From positions 1 to 40,929 of IMG/VR virus record IMGVR_UViG_3300030107_002518: a stretch of 40,929 nt of DNA; one strand, 5' to 3'. The DNA comes from a virus. Every line of letters begins with the position of its first letter. Position 1 is the first letter of the stretch. Shown here piece by piece: positions 8,077 through 15,453 of this stretch. Made by a program: the position numbers and the translations under genes. The notes beneath the pieces were generated by a model. That model saw only the letters and a list, made by a program, of their open reading frames with translations. It searched no databases and had not been told where the DNA came from.

Positions 8077-9954
8077 TCAGAGGTTTGGAAGTTCCATACC
8101 CATTTGACCTTGCAACTGTGCCAACAACTCAGGTGGAACACCACCTGTAGCCTCAAATACCTGATCAGGGATAGGTGCTGGACCCATTCCTCCAGTCATA
8201 GGGGGCGGTGCCATACCCGCTTCTGGCGGCATAGCGCCTTCAGGGGGCATTGGCTGTTGTTGAACTATAAACTTTTCAGGGTTTTTAACCCCGAAACCGA
8301 ACGAAAGCACGTATCTTGCAAGTTCAGCAGGATCAATAATCGTTCCCACAAGAGGCGCTACAGCGTTCATTAAAGAAATTGCTTGCTGACGGCGGCCAGT
8401 TTCATTCATTGGCTGAGTTGAACCACCTTCAACAGAGAAATCGTATTCTCCAATAATGTCATCACGAGTGTATGCGACAAAGTATTGTTGATCATCTTTT
8501 CCAGTAATACGAACCATTTGGTCACGAGTCATATATTGCTGAAGAAGTTGAACTACACGCCTAGCAACGTCACCTATACAGATTTCTACCATTGCTAATT
8601 TGTCTGATGCTCTAGCGTTGCCTGCATCGGCAACGATAGAAGCCTCTGTCGCTGTTCTACGTATTTCGGGCATTTGCCCACGAGCATATTCAGATACACC
8701 GCTTACAGTGTTAACATCATTTTCGATAATAGTTGAATGATTGTACATTTCAGGAGAAAGCGGTACTTGTGGCAAAGGTACTACTACTTCCCCTAAAGGA
8801 CGGTTTTCGTCTACAACAGGAACAAAGCGCCCATCTATATCTGATTCCAAGGCTTCTCGGCCTTCAGGCCCGAAAGAACGCTCATGATACAAGTACTTTC
8901 TTGCATACCGTTTACGGTGATTTACCATCTGGGAACGTGTCTTATTAAGTTCTTCTTGAAGTGATTCGATCGCTTCAAGATCTCCCATAGGATAAAAAGC
9001 GTCTGGTATGTCATAATTTCTAATCATCACAAAAGGATGACCAAAATCATAAGGCATAGGAGTTGGGTCAAGAAGGTAATCTTCTGATGCTTCTGCGCAA
9101 ACAGAAATAGTTCCTTCTTCTAAATCGTAGTATTCGTATAAAGTAACTCGTTCTACGAGGTCAGAATATTGATCTCTTTCATCGTCATTATCCCAACGAA
9201 CCTTTAACCCAGCATCGGGTTCAAGGTTCATTCTTACACTTCTTCTAAATCTTTTATCTTTTTTAACGTCTGCAAGGGGGCGAACTATTCTTTGTGCTAT
9301 CCATTTAGCGTCCTCTAAACAAGTCGCTTCTGGATCGACAAACATGTCAAAGGGAGAGATTCTTTCAACAAATGGCTGATCTTCAACTATTTCCATCGTT
9401 GTAGAAGGAATTGAATCTACAATTTCTTCATCTGTTGGAAGACTTCCTGCTAATTCAGGATTAGCATACCCAAAAGTCGCCACCTCTGTTTGAGCATCTA
9501 CGTACTGGTTTTCTTTTTCCATATCGGAAAGTGCTCGTTCTTCTTCAACGAACTTCCAACCAACCTTTAACCATCCATGCCCTATGATCAAGAAATCTTT
9601 AACAGTCCGTCTAAAAGGTTTCCTATAGTCATGATGTCTCCACAAATAGTTAACTATTGCTTCAACAAATATTGCACGGTCTGCGTCTTCTGCTCTGTTA
9701 GGAGTAACAGTTATTTTGGGATGATTAACAGCAACCGAAGGGCTAATCACGTTTACGGTAGAAAATGCTAAATTGACCGATATTCGGTCTGCTGTCACAC
9801 CATCTACTTGAGTGTCAAAATATGTTTTACCCCGATAAAGATCTATCATACGATGCCATTTAGAATCGTATCCTTCATCGTGTCGCCAACGCTTTGCTAG
9901 TTCTAAGCGTTCTTTAGCGGTTGTATATTTATCTGCCCGTGATTTTTTTGCCAT
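8077..9954 (-). CDS. Portal protein
   Basis: 625 residues. The N-terminal part has KRWRHDEGYDSKWHRMIDLY and ISVNLAFSTVNVISPSVAVN, followed by a wing region with FVERISPFDMFVDPEATCLE, a stem-type segment (PMGDLEAIESLQEELNKTRS), and a C-terminal Met/Pro-rich tail (QQQPMPPEGAMPPEAG). This matches portals of small podoviruses and siphoviruses, which form the dodecameric DNA channel. Its start is one base after the preceding stop (TAA-A-ATG). The Pro/Met tail is probably disordered. Confidence 0.87.
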   Translation of the reverse strand: MAKKSRADKYTTAKERLELAKRWRHDEGYDSKWHRMIDLYRGKTYFDTQVDGVTADRISVNLAFSTVNVISPSVAVNHPKITVTPNRAEDADRAIFVEAIVNYLWRHHDYRKPFRRTVKDFLIIGHGWLKVGWKFVEEERALSDMEKENQYVDAQTEVATFGYANPELAGSLPTDEEIVDSIPSTTMEIVEDQPFVERISPFDMFVDPEATCLEDAKWIAQRIVRPLADVKKDKRFRRSVRMNLEPDAGLKVRWDNDDERDQYSDLVERVTLYEYYDLEEGTISVCAEASEDYLLDPTPMPYDFGHPFVMIRNYDIPDAFYPMGDLEAIESLQEELNKTRSQMVNHRKRYARKYLYHERSFGPEGREALESDIDGRFVPVVDENRPLGEVVVPLPQVPLSPEMYNHSTIIENDVNTVSGVSEYARGQMPEIRRTATEASIVADAGNARASDKLAMVEICIGDVARRVVQLLQQYMTRDQMVRITGKDDQQYFVAYTRDDIIGEYDFSVEGGSTQPMNETGRRQQAISLMNAVAPLVGTIIDPAELARYVLSFGFGVKNPEKFIVQQQPMPPEGAMPPEAGMAPPPMTGGMGPAPIPDQVFEATGGVPPELLAQLQGQMGMELPNL

Positions 9955-9955
9955 T

Positions 9956-10222
9956 TTATACCCAGCGACTACCTACATACACAGGGTCCTTACCCTGTGC
10001 TTTCGCGTCACTAATAACTTTCTGTTCGCGCTCTTTCAAAGTCATGTGCTGTTCGTCGGGTGGCAACTGAGAGCGTTCTGCGCGCCCAGTTGCAACCCTT
10101 AGACCCAACAACTTTTGTCTCCACTCCCAAAGTTCTTCAAGTTCTTGTTCAGGAACAGCACCACGCTGTTCTTCAACATATACAAAAAACTCTTCCTTAG
10201 AAGCGTCTTTGGGAAGAATCAC
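9956..10222 (-). CDS. Small helical protein of unknown function before portal
   Basis: 88 residues, starting at GTG in a GTGA overlap with the previous gene and ending 2 bases before the portal start. It is charged and helical (SKEEFFVYVEEQRGAVPEQE, LEELWEWRQKLLGLR) with a polar C-terminus ending GKDPVYVGSRWV. No known family recognised. Its place between terminase and portal suggests a packaging or assembly accessory role, which is inference only. Confidence 0.7.
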   Translation of the reverse strand: MILPKDASKEEFFVYVEEQRGAVPEQELEELWEWRQKLLGLRVATGRAERSQLPPDEQHMTLKEREQKVISDAKAQGKDPVYVGSRWV

Positions 10223-10485
10223 CGACTTCTTACAGAACCATCAGGTTGTTTAGAAGAAGGCTCTACTCTACCTGAGTGACCATGTTGGTTTTCAGGTGTT
10301 TGGCGAGCCATAGTTCCACTACCTTTGTCGCCTTTGTGTGCTTTGTCAGTGTCACCACTGCCAACAGTAGCCTTTTGTGAACCCCCAGGGCGGGCAGGTC
10401 CGTTATATAACATTGAGGTGTTACCTAAAATAGGCTTTGCACCAGCCCCAACGTCGTTGTATTTAGCCATTCGACCGATTGCCAC
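10219..10485 (-). CDS. Small Gly/Ser-rich basic protein
   Basis: 88 residues, low complexity, rich in Gly, Ser, Lys and Arg (GDTDKAHKGDKGSGTMARQT, ending PDGSVRSR), probably disordered. The GTG start at 10485 is chosen because AAGGAG lies 7 bases upstream. An internal ATG five codons later (10470) is the alternative. The stop overlaps the next gene in GTGA. No function recognised. Confidence 0.65.
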   Translation of the reverse strand: MAIGRMAKYNDVGAGAKPILGNTSMLYNGPARPGGSQKATVGSGDTDKAHKGDKGSGTMARQTPENQHGHSGRVEPSSKQPDGSVRSR

Positions 10486-10520
10486 GGAATACTCCTTTTG
10501 TTAGTTATCCTAAAAGAATG

Positions 10521-11189
10521 TTACACTGTCCCACGCGACAAGTGTTGACCTATCACATCAGACTGTGGAGAAGACTTAGGGATCTGTCTCATCCACCAAT
10601 CAAATGTACCTGTATCGTCCATATTCTGCACAAATTCAGGTACATAAGCATATTTTCTCATCTGATTCGCTAACGCTAACGCCATTACACGGTCATCGTA
10701 AGGCGAACCATTCATAGAACCTCGTTCATTACGCACAAAAGTACGCAATTCTGCAATAGTAGATTCACAATGCAGAACTAATTCATCATTTTTAAGCGCT
10801 TTAGCCAGATCATCTATCATTAAAGGCTTAGATGTTCGCGTCGTTTTCCAGCCATACTCCTGAGAAATACGTTCACTGGACTGATTTAACGACCTTCTGC
10901 GATACAAATTGGGGTAACCTAACTGCCTTAAAACAGTAATTGTTGTTAATCCGTGGTTATTAGCCTCAACGCAACAAAGAGCATTACCGTACCACAAACC
11001 AAGATTGTAAACCTCAGTCGCCAGTTCATCTGGAGGTATACGGCCATGCCAAACAGCAACTTGTTCACCTTTTTTAACATCTACAACCTGCACACACGAA
11101 TAATCACCATGACCTAAACCTTCAGCAGTATCTACTCCTAAAACATATCCTGACCAGCGTTCGGGTCTTTCCCATACGGTCAAACTCAT
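10521..11189 (-). CDS. Large terminase, nuclease domain (separate gene)
   Basis: 222 residues that begin exactly where the nuclease half of a normal large terminase begins: TVWERPERWSGYVLGVDTAE, then GDYSCVQVVDV, CCVEANNHGLTT and SPYDDRVMALALA. The RNase-H-like acidic residues D20, E75 and D165/D166 are all present. This domain cuts concatemeric phage DNA during packaging. The start ATG overlaps the stop of the ATPase gene in ATGA, so the two halves are translationally coupled and probably assemble together. The split is unusual, since most phages encode both domains in one protein of about 450-600 residues. Confidence 0.88.
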   Translation of the reverse strand: MSLTVWERPERWSGYVLGVDTAEGLGHGDYSCVQVVDVKKGEQVAVWHGRIPPDELATEVYNLGLWYGNALCCVEANNHGLTTITVLRQLGYPNLYRRRSLNQSSERISQEYGWKTTRTSKPLMIDDLAKALKNDELVLHCESTIAELRTFVRNERGSMNGSPYDDRVMALALANQMRKYAYVPEFVQNMDDTGTFDWWMRQIPKSSPQSDVIGQHLSRGTV

Positions 11190-12073
11190 GTTCTGAACTC
11201 TAAGACGTTCGGTTGAAGTACGTGGAGATATCCCTCCACACCCTGTCGAATATACATACGCATACCATCAAGAACGTCAAGATCAAAGACAGGGTTCCCA
11301 GAACGAACAAATGCCTCTTCGGGATCGGTCGGGTACTCTTGAGCGAGTTGCCACGGGAGCATTGAGTCCTTTTTCCCTTCATACCACGAACTATCCCTAT
11401 CTTCTGAAGCCGACCAAGGAAAAAACATAGCATCGAACTTATTATTCCCCGTGGATGCACCATTCCAAAGATGATGGAAAAAATTACCTGAACCATTAGC
11501 AGTAGATAACCCAATAATGCGGCCACCGACATCGGCAACAGGCTCAATAGAAGCCCAAGCCTCTTCAGGGTTCGGCAAAAAAGCCCACTCATCGACGACA
11601 ACAAGAGTCGCGGATTCGCCGCGAGCAGGATCAGATGCCGAAGGCATCGACGTAATTTGTGAACCATTATCAAACCCCATTCTCTGCTGATGCTCTACAA
11701 CAGATTTAGGCCCACGTTCTACAAGCCATTCAGGAAGGTGTTTATAACCGTATTTTGTTTTCTTTAACAAAAGCACAGATTCACGCTCTGTACGCGACAA
11801 ATCAATAATATTTTGGTCGTCAGTGAAAAAAGCAAGCCAGAATTGATGAGCCGCCACTAAAGTAGTCCACCCTATTTGCCGAGCCTTTAACGTTAAAGAA
11901 TAACGGTTATTATCCCACCTTTTTAGCGCTTCAGCCTGAGCGTCACGTAACTTAAACAAAACTCGTCCATGAGCGGGATGAGCGATATGCCAATAGTTTT
12001 CTAGGAAGTACCTCTCATCACGCTGACATTTACGCCATTCCGCTTCTTGTCTAAGTTCCGATAATCGACTCAT
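11186..12073 (-). CDS. terL: Large terminase, ATPase domain (separate gene)
   Basis: 295 residues. It has the atypical Walker A of terminases (LKARQIGWTT, residues 62-71), Walker B LVVVDE (157-162) with catalytic Glu, and coupling motif STANG (190-194). An adenine-binding-like RYFLENYW is near the N-terminus. The protein stops after VLEFRT, just before the usual linker to the nuclease domain. The nuclease follows as its own gene in the -1 frame through ATGA. A -1 frameshift at the junction would fuse the two, but no classical slippery heptamer is seen. Its start overlaps the ferredoxin stop in ATGA. Confidence 0.9.
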   Translation of the reverse strand: MSRLSELRQEAEWRKCQRDERYFLENYWHIAHPAHGRVLFKLRDAQAEALKRWDNNRYSLTLKARQIGWTTLVAAHQFWLAFFTDDQNIIDLSRTERESVLLLKKTKYGYKHLPEWLVERGPKSVVEHQQRMGFDNGSQITSMPSASDPARGESATLVVVDEWAFLPNPEEAWASIEPVADVGGRIIGLSTANGSGNFFHHLWNGASTGNNKFDAMFFPWSASEDRDSSWYEGKKDSMLPWQLAQEYPTDPEEAFVRSGNPVFDLDVLDGMRMYIRQGVEGYLHVLQPNVLEFRT

Positions 12074-12354
12074 TCTTCAACCACTTCTAAAAAGATACAT
12101 TCTCCTGGGCATTCCTCTGCGGATTCTATTGTTGCTTCAACATCCTCAGGGAGCACAGAAGCCATCCCTTCAGCCATTTGCAACGCAGGATCTCCTTTAG
12201 GAGCGCCGTCAGGGCCATAAATTGTGGGCCAATTTTTCTCTTTAACATATGCTAGCCCATCATCATGCATTTGAAAAACGTCTGGTGCGATTTCTGCGCA
12301 CAAGCCGTCACCAGTACATAAATCCTGATCGACCCATACTTTCAAAGTAGACAT
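12070..12354 (-). CDS. [3Fe-4S]-type ferredoxin
   Basis: 94 residues from ATG at 12354, preferred over an in-frame ATG at 12369 because AAAGGA lies just upstream of it. C13-x5-C19 (LCTGDGLCAEIAPDVF) and C82-P83 near the C-terminus (EECPGECI) match single-cluster bacterial ferredoxins of the type that feed cytochromes P450 in actinobacteria. C86 is an extra cysteine. A ~30-residue insert (NWPTIYGPDGAPKGD) separates the halves. The gene is locked into the packaging operon, overlapping the terminase start, so it is a real phage gene. It probably redirects host electrons during infection, but the partner is unknown and no reductase or oxygenase gene is present. Confidence 0.85.
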   Translation of the reverse strand: MSTLKVWVDQDLCTGDGLCAEIAPDVFQMHDDGLAYVKEKNWPTIYGPDGAPKGDPALQMAEGMASVLPEDVEATIESAEECPGECIFLEVVEE

Positions 12355-12370
12355 GGCGTCCTTTCGCATC

Positions 12371-12571
12371 CTATTGTTTCAAATTGTTGTATTCTTCTAA
12401 ATCAGTGCTTTCAAGAAAGTCGGCGTAATCGCCGACTTCTTGAATAATGATGTGAGTAACAGGTTGGGGGACTACCTCCTCGTCCCCGAACATAGTGTTA
12501 ATAGCAACAATCAAACCTCCCATAGCAGTAATCGTTGCAGTGATAGCAGTCAATATCTTAGTGAACGACAT
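12371..12571 (-). CDS. Small single-pass membrane protein
   Basis: 66 residues from the ATG at 12571, which overlaps the stop of the upstream 31-residue gene in TAATG. One hydrophobic helix (ILTAITATITAMGGLIVAIN, residues 6-25) is followed by an acidic soluble tail (GDEEVVPQPVTHIIIQEVGD). It could be a holin-like or membrane-anchoring factor. No family recognised. Confidence 0.65.
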   Translation of the reverse strand: MSFTKILTAITATITAMGGLIVAINTMFGDEEVVPQPVTHIIIQEVGDYADFLESTDLEEYNNLKQ

Positions 12572-12666
12572 TATTGACACGACTCACATTCTTCTGGATG
12601 CTCTAAACCACACTCCAATTCGACATCAGCATCCTCAATGTCGAAATCAGCCCATTCTTCATTCAT
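12571..12666 (-). CDS. 31-residue acidic, cysteine-containing peptide
   Basis: A short gene with sequence starting MNEEWADFDIEDADVELE and ending with three cysteines (C-GLEHPEE-C-ES-C-Q). AGAGGG lies 4 bases upstream of the ATG, and the stop shares TAATG with the next gene. The H plus three cysteines could bind a metal. Support comes from the ribosome site and stop-start coupling; function is unknown. Confidence 0.55.
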   Translation of the reverse strand: MNEEWADFDIEDADVELECGLEHPEECESCQ

Positions 12667-12695
12667 CTATCCCTCTACTTTCCTCCTCGTACTAT

Positions 12696-12727
12696 AAAGG
12701 TTCGTTTTGTCCCGACGAAAAACCTTT
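12696..12727 (-). terminator. Hairpin between small membrane-protein genes
   Basis: AAAGGTT/AACCTTT arms with additional inner CGT/ACG pairing, starting at the stop codon of the 61-residue gene. No U-run follows, so it may be a weak terminator or processing site. Confidence 0.4.
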
Positions 12728-12911
12728 AAGAACCGTGCTTTTTATCATGAAAGTAGTCAACTGCCACACCGAAAAGATGACATCCAAGACTTGCTAAAGA
12801 AATAATAATAGCGTAGCGAAGCACCTGATCTGTCAGAGTTATAAGAACCAGACCAATCCCTCCCATGGTCATACTCAGGTAAAGCAACTCTTTTGCTAAT
12901 CTTTTAATCAT
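12726..12911 (-). CDS. Small two-helix membrane protein
   Basis: 61 residues with two hydrophobic helices (LYLSMTMGGIGLVLITL and YAIIISLASLGCHLFGVAV) and a charged C-terminus DYFHDKKHGS. This topology resembles class II holins, but an r1t-like holin lies beside the endolysin, so the assignment is open. GGAGG is placed 8 bases upstream of the ATG, inside the end of the preceding gene, which it overlaps by 8 bases. Confidence 0.65.
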   Translation of the reverse strand: MIKRLAKELLYLSMTMGGIGLVLITLTDQVLRYAIIISLASLGCHLFGVAVDYFHDKKHGS

Positions 12912-14418
12912 TCCGTATCCTCCTTCCTGATCTTGGAGATGGTCCAGCCGTAGGACCGCTTACAGTCGGGGAAGGTGGAGCAGGGCGGACACGCACAGCG
13001 GAAGCCGCCGCTACCGCCGTCGTAGCGACAATAACTGTCTGCCTATCCTCTACATTAATTCTTGAACCAGTCTGAACAAATTCGCCATACGCAACGTCAG
13101 AAAACACATCAACATTCTCAGCAAATTCCTCCCTAACCTCATCACTTGACTCGTTAACTATGTCAACAATCTCTTCCCTAGCCTCTATAGACAACTCTTC
13201 AAAGTCTTCATTCTCTGTAAGCGCCTCTATTTCTTCTTCAGTTACAGGCTCTTCATCAAAGATTTCTTCTAAATCGTCAACTAACTCTTCGTCTAAATCC
13301 ACATCAGAAAGTACTTCTTCAAGTATTTCAATTTCCTCAACATCCAATTCTTCCAATTCCTCCGCAGTAAAAACATCTTCTAACTCAATCTCCTCATCTT
13401 CAATAACTTCCTCTTCAAAGAAATCTTCTTCAAAGACATCCTCCTCAATTACCTCTTCCTCCTCCTCAAAAAAAAGTTCTTCTTCAAACTCTTCCTCTTC
13501 TTCCTCCTCAAACTCTTCAAGCCAAGTATCTAAGTCAAATTCGACAACCTCTTCATCTTCAAACTCAGCAACTTCAAACTCAAACCAATCATCGGTTTCT
13601 TCAACCCAAATCTCCCACTCCTCTTCCTCTTCCCACTCAGGCTCAGGTTCCACCCACACAGGCTCTACCCACTCAGGTTCAGGTTCCTCCGTAATAAAGT
13701 CCTCCCAATCCTCCCATTCCTCATCAGTCCAATCCTCAGTCTCATCAAACCAATTAAGTTCTTCATCAGTAAACTCAGGAACAGTAGTTGTCGTAGACGT
13801 AGTAGTCGTCGTCGTAGTAGTAGTTTCAGGCGGAGCCTCAGTAGTCGTAGTCGTAGACGAAGTAGTCGTCGTAGTGGTAGTACTAGTAGTAGTCGTAGTG
13901 CTTGTAGAAGTAGTGGTAGTAGTCGGACTCGTATTAGTCAACGAAGGAACACCCGAAATATCCATACTGTAAGCGCCAAACTCATCCTCCCAAACAGTCG
14001 CAGTCAACTTGTAATCACCAGCAGGCAACGCAGTCACAGCAATATGGGCATCCCAGCACATATTGGAACCATCATTATGCGACGCAGAATCATCATCAGA
14101 AGCCTTCAACTGCCCCTCATCATCATACAAATACAAATACGGATCACCCGCATAAGCACCAGTACCCTCATCACCCCCATGATCATCACAAGTCAACGAC
14201 GTAAAGGTCGTAAAAACAACATCAGAATCCTGAGCAAGGGTAAATAAAATATCTACCCCATCCTCCGAATCAATCTCCAGCGAACAATCCCAACCAGAAT
14301 CCTCCTCAGAACAAGAAACAGTAGAAGCATAAACAGGAGATACATGAAACGCCACAAACACCAAAGCAAGCAACAACAGTTTGCTTACAAACCGAAAAAT
14401 CCCCCCGAATTTACGCAT
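12904..14418 (-). CDS. Exported protein with PPC-like domain, Thr-rich linker and very acidic region
   Basis: 504 residues. The signal peptide has a basic start, a hydrophobic core LLLLALVFVAFHVSPVYA, and probable cleavage near VYA-ST. Residues ~35-155 resemble a pre-peptidase C-terminal-type beta domain (PYLYLYDDEGQLKASDDD, LPAGDYKLTATVW). A ~55-residue linker of nearly pure Thr/Ser follows, then ~230 residues dominated by Glu, Asp and Trp. The C-terminus has a moderately hydrophobic stretch (TVIVATTAVAAASAV) and an Arg/Pro-rich tail, possibly a membrane anchor. This layout resembles cell-surface proteins of Acidimicrobiia as I recall them. It may be host-derived and modify the infected cell surface; that is inference. 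Confidence 0.8.
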   Translation of the reverse strand: MRKFGGIFRFVSKLLLLALVFVAFHVSPVYASTVSCSEEDSGWDCSLEIDSEDGVDILFTLAQDSDVVFTTFTSLTCDDHGGDEGTGAYAGDPYLYLYDDEGQLKASDDDSASHNDGSNMCWDAHIAVTALPAGDYKLTATVWEDEFGAYSMDISGVPSLTNTSPTTTTTSTSTTTTTSTTTTTTTSSTTTTTEAPPETTTTTTTTTSTTTTVPEFTDEELNWFDETEDWTDEEWEDWEDFITEEPEPEWVEPVWVEPEPEWEEEEEWEIWVEETDDWFEFEVAEFEDEEVVEFDLDTWLEEFEEEEEEEFEEELFFEEEEEVIEEDVFEEDFFEEEVIEDEEIELEDVFTAEELEELDVEEIEILEEVLSDVDLDEELVDDLEEIFDEEPVTEEEIEALTENEDFEELSIEAREEIVDIVNESSDEVREEFAENVDVFSDVAYGEFVQTGSRINVEDRQTVIVATTAVAAASAVRVRPAPPSPTVSGPTAGPSPRSGRRIRND

Positions 14419-14422
14419 CTAC

Positions 14423-14875
14423 TTACGAGACGGCCCTCAAAGTAGAAATCTCAGCCTCCAACTCATCCGCTAACTCCGAATCAGACATAGAAGCAACATC
14501 ACGATCATCATTAACGACAACCCTGCGAGTAGGCGTAAACTTCTCCACATACTGCAAATACAACGCCGCCGCTTTCGTATCACCCTCAGAAGCGCGCACC
14601 CAAAGAGCGTCTACCACGCTCTGAACCCTTTCAGGGTTAACATTCAGTTCAGCCGCGCGCTTATCCCACTCGCGGATAAATCGCGGGTCGCGCTTAATGC
14701 GGCGTATAGAGTCTTCATGAATATTGTTTTCGGAAGCCCATGCCTTCTGCGTGCTAGGGAACCTTTCAGGTCCTTGCAGGAGCCATTCTAAAAGTTTTTT
14801 CCAAGAGTCAGGCATAACCTGAACTCCAGTTTCAGGGTCTGTTTTCCAACCCTTTCCACCACCGTTTTGAGCCAT
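14423..14875 (-). CDS. terS: Small terminase subunit
   Basis: 150 residues from ATG at 14875, chosen because GGAAGGA lies upstream; an earlier in-frame ATG at 14911 falls inside the operator palindrome. A helix-turn-helix-like segment (TQKAWASENNIHEDSIRRIK, then RDPRFIREWDKR) is followed by an oligomerisation-type helix pair (VDALWVRASEGDTKAAALYL, QYVEKFTPTRRV). This fits DNA-recognising small terminases that bind the packaging site. It is the first gene of the leftward arm. Unusually, five or more genes separate it from the large terminase. Confidence 0.75.
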   Translation of the reverse strand: MAQNGGGKGWKTDPETGVQVMPDSWKKLLEWLLQGPERFPSTQKAWASENNIHEDSIRRIKRDPRFIREWDKRAAELNVNPERVQSVVDALWVRASEGDTKAAALYLQYVEKFTPTRRVVVNDDRDVASMSDSELADELEAEISTLRAVS

Positions 14876-14903
14876 AATAATTCCTTCCATTTGTAGGCGC
14901 AGA

Positions 14904-14923
14904 TGTCCCAATGGGACAGTATA
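14904..14923 (-). promoter_or_regulatory. Operator-like palindrome overlapping a -10-like box of the late arm
   Basis: TGTCCCA-A-TGGGACA (14904-14918) is a perfect 7 bp inverted repeat around one base. On the - strand it touches TATACT (14918-14923), a -10-like hexamer pointing at terS. No convincing -35 is seen, so the promoter part is uncertain. A regulator bound here would block late transcription. Confidence 0.45.
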
Positions 14924-14941
14924 TCTTATAAAGGGGTGGTA

Positions 14942-14988
14942 CTTAGTAAACGTTCTCCTAGCCTTCAGCGTCGGAGAACGGTACTAAG
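14942..14988. repeat. Long inverted repeat with CTTAGTA arms
   Basis: CTTAGTAAACGTTCTCC (14942-14958) pairs with GGAGAACGGTACTAAG (14973-14988) as 7 + 8 bp around a small internal loop, with a 14-base apical loop. The outer CTTAGTA element recurs before the replication operon at 20781. It could be a regulator site pair or a hairpin in the terS leader. Confidence 0.6.
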
Positions 14989-15062
14989 CACTGTCATTAT
15001 CGCATACAGTCCACCAAGAGATAAAATCCTAAACGCATCGTCCCTTCATATCTATACATACA

Positions 15063-15118
15063 TGTACACGCGCGTGGTACCCCCCCTTGGGGGGTGGGGT
15101 GCATGCGTGTGTGTACAC
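15063..15118. repeat. GC-rich imperfect palindrome
   Basis: The centre is seven C, TT, six G (15080-15094). Outer arms TGTACAC (15063-15069) and GTGTACA (15111-15117) also pair. The alternating purine/pyrimidine stretches (ACACGCGCGTG, GCGTGTGTGTAC) are prone to Z-DNA or cruciform formation. Nothing coding is convincing here. It may belong to an origin or to the packaging start site. Confidence 0.5.
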
Positions 15119-15134
15119 GTTTGGCTCGGTTCGG

Positions 15135-15251
15135 CGGTACAGCAGTTACCTAGCGCATCTTTACTGCGTAAAACTCTCATTTTTTACAGTGATTCAGCAC
15201 CGTTCTGCCCTTCGCACGCACAGTACCGCACGTGGTAGTGTCGCACGGTAC
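15135..15251. repeat. CGGTAC elements
   Basis: CGGTAC occurs at 15135-15140 and 15246-15251 (both followed by AGC) and inverted as GTACCG at 15223-15228. A fourth copy lies at 14979-14984 in the inverted repeat. The pair 15223/15246 forms an inverted repeat with a 17-base gap. They may be binding sites for a replication or regulatory protein. Confidence 0.4.
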
Positions 15252-15316
15252 AGCGGACAGGCGTAATGGCTACCAACCTATCGCTTACAAGTCGTAGACT
15301 TGGGCTTGACAGGGTG

Positions 15317-15325
15317 TGTTAGAAT
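15317..15325 (+). promoter_or_regulatory. Extended -10 promoter of the early arm
   Basis: TG-T-TAGAAT fits an extended -10 box. TTGACA at 15306-15311 is too close to act as its -35. TAGAATTGT recurs at 15392, before the second leader hairpin, so the element may instead be part of a duplicated leader module. Transcription would start near 15332 and give a leader of about 140 bases. Confidence 0.35.
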
Positions 15326-15339
15326 TGTCGGCGACCACT

Positions 15340-15387
15340 GGGGGTTGGTTTAACCCCCTCATTTATGAGGGGTTAAACCAATCCCCC
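15340..15387 (+). promoter_or_regulatory. Leader hairpin 1
   Basis: GGGGGTTGGTTTAACCCC (from 15340) pairs with GGGGTTAAACCAATCCCCC (ending near 15386) around the loop ATTTAT, giving about 19 bp with two single-base bulges. GGTTTAACC inside each arm is itself near-palindromic, so alternative folds are possible. Confidence 0.6.
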
Positions 15388-15409
15388 AACCTAGAATTGT
15401 TGAGATTCT

Positions 15410-15453
15410 GGGTGGTTTTACGCCCCGAACTCTGTGAGGGGCTTAAACCTCCC
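15410..15453 (+). promoter_or_regulatory. Leader hairpin 2
   Basis: GGGTGGTTTTACGCCCC (15410-15426) pairs with GGGGCTTAAACCTCCC (15438-15453) around an 11-base loop, with a U-U mismatch and a small internal loop. Like hairpin 1 it follows a TAGAATTGT element, so the two look like a diverged tandem duplication of about 72 bp. Confidence 0.55.

Noticed and set aside
10521-12073. Terminase split as a simple sequencing error
   Set aside because: It cannot be excluded, but the ATGA overlap is the same coupling used by neighbouring genes (12070-12073, 10219-10222) and both halves have complete motifs, so a real split is preferred.
13160-13972. 270-residue Ser/Val-rich + strand frame
   Set aside because: It is the exact antisense of the acidic/Thr-rich exported gene; Glu and Thr codons read backwards as Ser and Val runs. 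It has no ribosome site and lies on the wrong strand for this arm.
14903-15238. 111-residue + strand frame in the divergent region
   Set aside because: It starts inside the operator palindrome and runs through the C7-TT-G6 palindrome; the translated sequence is low-quality and lacks a ribosome site.
15306-15311. TTGACA taken as a -35 box
   Set aside because: The nearest -10-like hexamer (TAGAAT) is only 8 bases away and nothing suitable lies 16-18 bases downstream.
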